In this document: piece by piece, positions 61,227 through 64,000 of the stretch | Numbering within the stretch: the first letter of the stretch is position 1 | How the letters are laid out: every line of letters starts with the position of its first letter | Assembly (NCBI RefSeq): GCF_000738675.1 | Contig: NZ_JPUX01000002.1 | Span: 558,001 to 622,000 of the forward strand | Direction: 5' to 3' | From: Serratia nematodiphila DZ0503SBS1 | GTDB taxonomy: Bacteria; Pseudomonadota; Gammaproteobacteria; Enterobacterales; Enterobacteriaceae | Length of the DNA stretch: 64,000 bases | Program-made: the position numbers and the translations under genes | Notes under the pieces: model-generated | Database searches by the model: none | The model's input: the letters and a program-made list of their open reading frames with translations, nothing else | Told to the model about the DNA's origin: nothing

Positions 61227-61262
61227 TGACGCCCGGGATCGCTTCCGGGCGTCAGGTTTTTT
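61221..61262 (+). terminator. Leader terminator controlled by antitermination
   Basis: Sixteen-pair perfect stem (61221-61236 with 61245-61260), eight-base loop GATCGCTT, and a T-run to 61262. It lies 33 bases before the antiterminator start codon. Its left arm begins with the AAAACC of the RAT, the classic bgl/sac arrangement. Confidence 0.95.
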
Positions 61263-61295
61263 CGTTTTCAGGATGCTGAAACACCGGGAAAAACC

Positions 61296-62144
61296 ATGAA
61301 AATCGCTAAAATACTCAATAATAACGTGGTGATTACGCTGGACGACCGTCAGGAAGAGACGGTGGTGATGGGAAAAGGAATCGGCTTTAAAAAGAAGCCC
61401 GGCGATACGCTGGACGAAAGCCTGATCGAAAAGGTGTTCACCCATAACGGCGGTGAAATCGCCGAGCGCTATAAAGAGCTGCTCGCCGAGATCCCATTGG
61501 CCTGCGTCACCACCGCCGACAGGATCATCACCCTCGCCCGCGAACGCCTGCCGGGCAAGTTGCATAACATCGTCTACATCACGCTCACCGATCACATCCA
61601 TTTCGCCCTGCAGCGCCATGCGCAAGGGCTGGATATCAAAAATGCGCTGCTGTGGGAGATTAAAAAGCTCTACCCGGCCGAATTCGCCGTCGGGCTGGAG
61701 GCGCTGGCTCTGATCGCCCAGCGGCTGGATACCGCGCTGCCGGAAGACGAAGCCGGATTTATCGCCCTGCACCTGGTCAACGCCCAGCTTAACGACGAGA
61801 TGCACAACACGCTGCACATTACCCGCGTGATGCAAGAGATCCTCAACCTGGTCAAATACCATTTCCGCTTTGATTACAACGAGGAATCCCTGAGCTACCA
61901 CCGGTTCGTCACCCACTTGAAATTTTTCGCCCAGCGCCTGCTGGGGAAAAACTACGTCGACAGCGACGACGACTCGCTGTATCAGGTGGTGAAAGAGAAG
62001 TACCGCGAGTCATTCGCCTGCGCCGGCAAGATCAACCGCCACATCGAAAAGCACTATCAGCACCAGCTCACCACGGAAGAGATGATGTTCCTGACCATTC
62101 ATATCGAACGGGTGCGCAGCGAAAGCGAGGAAAAGCCGGTTTAA
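61296..62144 (+). CDS. BglG/LicT-family transcription antiterminator
   Basis: RNA-binding protein that, when dephosphorylated by its PTS and activated by HPr, binds a RAT hairpin and prevents termination. The 282-residue protein has an N-terminal CAT RNA-binding domain (residues 1-55, MKIAKILNNNVVITLDD and GKGIGFKKKPGD) and two PRD domains. All four regulatory histidines are present at His100, His159, His207 and His269, the LicT numbers. A RAT and terminator precede it, so it is autoregulated. No PTS permease or beta-glucosidase gene is adjacent. The gene between sbcC and mak in E. coli (araJ) is missing here. Confidence 0.93.
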   Translation: MKIAKILNNNVVITLDDRQEETVVMGKGIGFKKKPGDTLDESLIEKVFTHNGGEIAERYKELLAEIPLACVTTADRIITLARERLPGKLHNIVYITLTDHIHFALQRHAQGLDIKNALLWEIKKLYPAEFAVGLEALALIAQRLDTALPEDEAGFIALHLVNAQLNDEMHNTLHITRVMQEILNLVKYHFRFDYNEESLSYHRFVTHLKFFAQRLLGKNYVDSDDDSLYQVVKEKYRESFACAGKINRHIEKHYQHQLTTEEMMFLTIHIERVRSESEEKPV

Positions 62145-62527
62145 CGGCGGGCGTCCGCCACCCGCACGCCGTACTGCGGAAACACCGCGTCGGCGGAAAT
62201 CAGCGTCAGCCCCTCGGCCTGCGCCTGGGCGATCAGCATGCGATCGAAAGGATCCTGATGGTGTGGCGGCAGCTGCCCGGCCTGTTGGCAATGAAAGGCG
62301 TCCATCGGCAGCGACAGAAAATCTTCGCCCTCGATGATCGCAAAGATGTCTTCCGGCAGCGCCAGCTTGCCCAGCGCCTGCTTAATCGAGATCTCCCAAA
62401 TGCTGGCCGCGCTGACGTACACCGCATTGCCCGGATCGGCGATCTGCCTTTTGGCGTTCGCGCCCAGGCAGGCGTCATCGATCAGCCACCACAGCAACGC
62501 GTGGGTATCCAGCAGCAGGCGCTTCAT
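62141..62527 (-). CDS. PIN-domain toxin (VapC-like)
   Basis: Toxin of a type II toxin-antitoxin pair, probably a magnesium-dependent RNase. The 128-residue PIN-fold protein has the four acidic residues expected: Asp7 (LLLDTHALLWWL), Glu45 (SIWEISIK), Asp95 (DPFDRMLIAQA) and Asp113 (LISAD). Its start overlaps the antitoxin stop by four bases (ATGA). It converges with the antiterminator gene and overlaps its last four bases. Confidence 0.88.
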   Translation of the reverse strand: MKRLLLDTHALLWWLIDDACLGANAKRQIADPGNAVYVSAASIWEISIKQALGKLALPEDIFAIIEGEDFLSLPMDAFHCQQAGQLPPHHQDPFDRMLIAQAQAEGLTLISADAVFPQYGVRVADARR

Positions 62528-62757
62528 TCATCGCCCTCAAACAGCGCCGCAATGGCCGCATCCCCGGCGTTGAAATCCGCCGGCACGGTGAACCTGCCCT
62601 TGGCAGCGCCAGGGCGGCGCGCTTCCCCCTTGATGGCGACCAGCTGTACGTACGGCTTCCCTGCTTTTGCAATAATCACGGTTTCTCCCTCCGCGGCTCT
62701 GTCCGCCAGTTGGCTCAGATTGGATTTGGCTTCGTGCATATTGGCCTGAATCGGCAT
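62524..62757 (-). CDS. Phd/YefM-family antitoxin
   Basis: Antitoxin of the pair with the PIN toxin. The 77-residue protein reads MPIQANMHEAKSNLSQLADRAAEGETVIIAKAGKPYVQLV, the Phd/YefM DNA-binding and dimer domain. A C-terminal tail of about 30 residues then binds the toxin. AAGGAG lies seven bases before the ATG. Tandem palindromes overlap this ribosome binding site and are a probable autoregulatory operator. Confidence 0.88.
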   Translation of the reverse strand: MPIQANMHEAKSNLSQLADRAAEGETVIIAKAGKPYVQLVAIKGEARRPGAAKGRFTVPADFNAGDAAIAALFEGDE

Positions 62758-62768
62758 ACGCGTTCTCC

Positions 62769-62785
62769 TTAGCTAAGTTAGCTAA
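62769..62785. promoter_or_regulatory. Tandem palindromic operator of the toxin-antitoxin pair
   Basis: Two identical eight-base palindromes TTAGCTAA at 62769-62776 and 62778-62785, one base apart, just upstream of the antitoxin. Their left edge overlaps its AAGGAG. On the minus strand a TATGCT -10 candidate lies just upstream, so bound antitoxin would cover the transcription start. Confidence 0.65.
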
Positions 62786-62859
62786 AGCATAAAGCGCCGT
62801 CCAGTTTTTGTACAGCGAAGGGTTTAAAGCGCGAGCAGCCTCGCGCTTTGTTGCAACGC

Positions 62860-63774
62860 TTAGCGCTGCTGTTGCGGCCACAGCCAGGCCGCACCGCGCA
62901 CGCCGCTGGAATCGCCGTGAACCGCCTTGCGGATCGGCGTTTCACACTCGCCGCCGAACACCCAGTCTTTCACCAACTGCGGTACCGTGCGGTACAGACG
63001 ATCCACGTTGCTCATGCCACCGCCGAGCACTACCACGTCCGGATCCAGCATGTTGATCACGTGCGCCAGCGATTTCGCCAATCGCATTTCGTAACGTTCA
63101 ATCGCTTGTGCCGCCAGCGCATCGCCCCGCTCGCTCAGCGCCATGATCTCATGCCCTTGCAGCGCGTTGCCGCTCAGGCGCGCATAGTCGGTGGCGAAAC
63201 CGGTGCCGGAAATAAAGGTTTCGATGCAGCCCGGCTTGCCGCAGTAGCACGGCACGTCGCGGGCGTAGCGCAGCTCATCGTCATCCTGCCACGGCAGCGG
63301 ATTGTGGCCCCATTCGCCGGCGATGCCGTTGCCGCCGGCATGCGCCTGGCCGTTCAGCGCCACGCCGGCGCCGCAGCCGGTGCCGATGATGACCGCAAAC
63401 ACGGTTTTCGCGCCGGCGCCGGCGCCATCGGTGGCTTCCGACACCGCCAGGCAGTTGGCGTCGTTGGCGATGCGCACTTCGCGCGCCAGCAGCGCCGACA
63501 GATCCTTATCCAGCGGCTGGCCGTTGAGCCACACCGAGTTGGCGTTCTTTACTCGCCCGGTAAACGGCGACAGCGTGCCGGGAATGCCGATCCCGACCGA
63601 TCCTCGTTCGCCGGTATGATCCTCCGCCAGTTTCACCAGCCCGGCGATCGCCGCCAGGGTTTGCCGGTAGTCATGGCGCGGCGTGGCGATGCGATGGCGA
63701 AACAGCTCCCGCCCGTCATTCGCCAACGCGATCACTTCAATTTTCGTTCCACCCAAGTCGATGCCAATGCGCAC
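62860..63774 (-). CDS. mak: Fructokinase Mak (ROK family)
   Basis: Phosphorylates fructose, and more weakly mannose, with ATP. The 304-residue ROK kinase has the N-terminal phosphate loop [15 protein letters not shown] and the catalytic Asp in NDANCLA. The zinc and signature region [10 protein letters not shown] plus [15 protein letters not shown] is intact. I choose the GTG at 63774 ([11 protein letters not shown]) with GAGGAG nine bases upstream; an ATG 12 codons earlier gives a non-homologous extension. It is divergent from rdgC, as in E. coli. Confidence 0.95.
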   Translation of the reverse strand: MRIGIDLGGTKIEVIALANDGRELFRHRIATPRHDYRQTLAAIAGLVKLAEDHTGERGSVGIGIPGTLSPFTGRVKNANSVWLNGQPLDKDLSALLAREVRIANDANCLAVSEATDGAGAGAKTVFAVIIGTGCGAGVALNGQAHAGGNGIAGEWGHNPLPWQDDDELRYARDVPCYCGKPGCIETFISGTGFATDYARLSGNALQGHEIMALSERGDALAAQAIERYEMRLAKSLAHVINMLDPDVVVLGGGMSNVDRLYRTVPQLVKDWVFGGECETPIRKAVHGDSSGVRGAAWLWPQQQR

Positions 63775-63845
63775 GTATTTTTTCTCCTCGATGCCGCGCA
63801 GCGTTGTCACAGCCTAATGTAAGCGCGCGAATGAATCACCTGTTT

Positions 63846-63904
63846 CCCATTCTCCGTCCCGTCCTTTCCCGATGCGCAAAGCGACGCAATTCGGAGAGAA
63901 TGGG
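63846..63904. repeat. Long inverted repeat in the mak-rdgC divergent region
   Basis: Nine-base arms CCCATTCTC (63846-63854) and GAGAATGGG (63896-63904) pair perfectly, with further CG pairs possible after a two-base shift. They enclose 41 bases. It could be an operator dyad or a structure in the leader of either gene. Confidence 0.45.
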
Positions 63905-63991
63905 GCGATTTTTCAGCGTCAATTCGTTATCATGCCGCCCTGCTTTTGACGAATCAGCGTGCCGAACGCACGCCCAGCCAGGGATAACATT

Positions 63992-64000
63992 ATGCTGTGG
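63992..64000 (+). CDS. rdgC: Start of rdgC (recombination-associated protein), cut by the window end
   Basis: Only ATG CTG TGG (Met-Leu-Trp) is present, preceded by AGGG eight bases upstream. E. coli RdgC begins MLWFKN and lies next to and divergent from mak, so the call rests on those three codons plus synteny. Confidence 0.7.

Overview
The window looks like a chromosomal core segment of a high-GC member of the Enterobacterales, most likely Serratia or a close relative (Yersiniaceae). This rests on proteins that can be aligned by eye with Escherichia coli K-12 along their whole length, on an E. coli-like gene order, on GC-rich codon use, and on a two-partner secretion locus of the ShlB/FhaC type that E. 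coli K-12 lacks at this place. The species call is inference; no database search was possible.

Layout. Positions 1-11450 carry queC, fadM, ybaV, ppiD, hupB, lon, clpX, clpP, tig and bolA: a protein-quality-control block with recognisable heat-shock (sigma-32) promoters before lon and clpP. Positions 11760-22850 carry yajG, ampG, the cyoABCDE operon (cytochrome bo3 oxidase and heme O synthase), yajR, yajQ, panE and yajL. Positions 22899-26164 hold an AT-richer two-partner secretion pair (tpsA-tpsB) inserted between yajL and thiI, which are neighbours in E. coli. Positions 26524-33817 carry thiI, then xseB-ispA-dxs-yajO (isoprenoid and thiamin precursor supply), then pgpA and thiL. Positions 33869-36453 are nrdR-ribD-ribE-nusB, the riboflavin block. 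Positions 36628-43440 are yajI, queA-tgt-yajC-secD-secF (queuosine and Sec translocon) and acpH.

From 43670 the order departs from E. coli by inserted genes. A 2-Cys peroxiredoxin with a plausible OxyR site and a periplasmic gamma-glutamyltransferase lie between acpH and malZ. ybdG and an unrecognised 87-codon gene lie between malZ and proY. A PstS-like periplasmic protein follows phoBR. The right end has phoBR, sbcDC, an orphan BglG/LicT-type antiterminator with its own leader terminator, a Phd/VapC-type toxin-antitoxin pair, mak, and the first three codons of rdgC.

How the genes work together. lon, clpXP, tig and ppiD handle folding and proteolysis. dxs supplies DXP for isoprenoids and for thiamin, where thiI and thiL also act, and for pyridoxal. 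queC, queA and tgt act in queuosine tRNA modification. secDF-yajC assist protein export. phoBR answers phosphate starvation. Most of the window is ordinary core genome. The parts worth a second look are the small TPS locus with atypical signature motifs, the antiterminator leader whose RNA target has an unusually large apical loop, the tandem operator palindromes of the toxin-antitoxin pair, and the terminator-like hairpin in the yajR leader.
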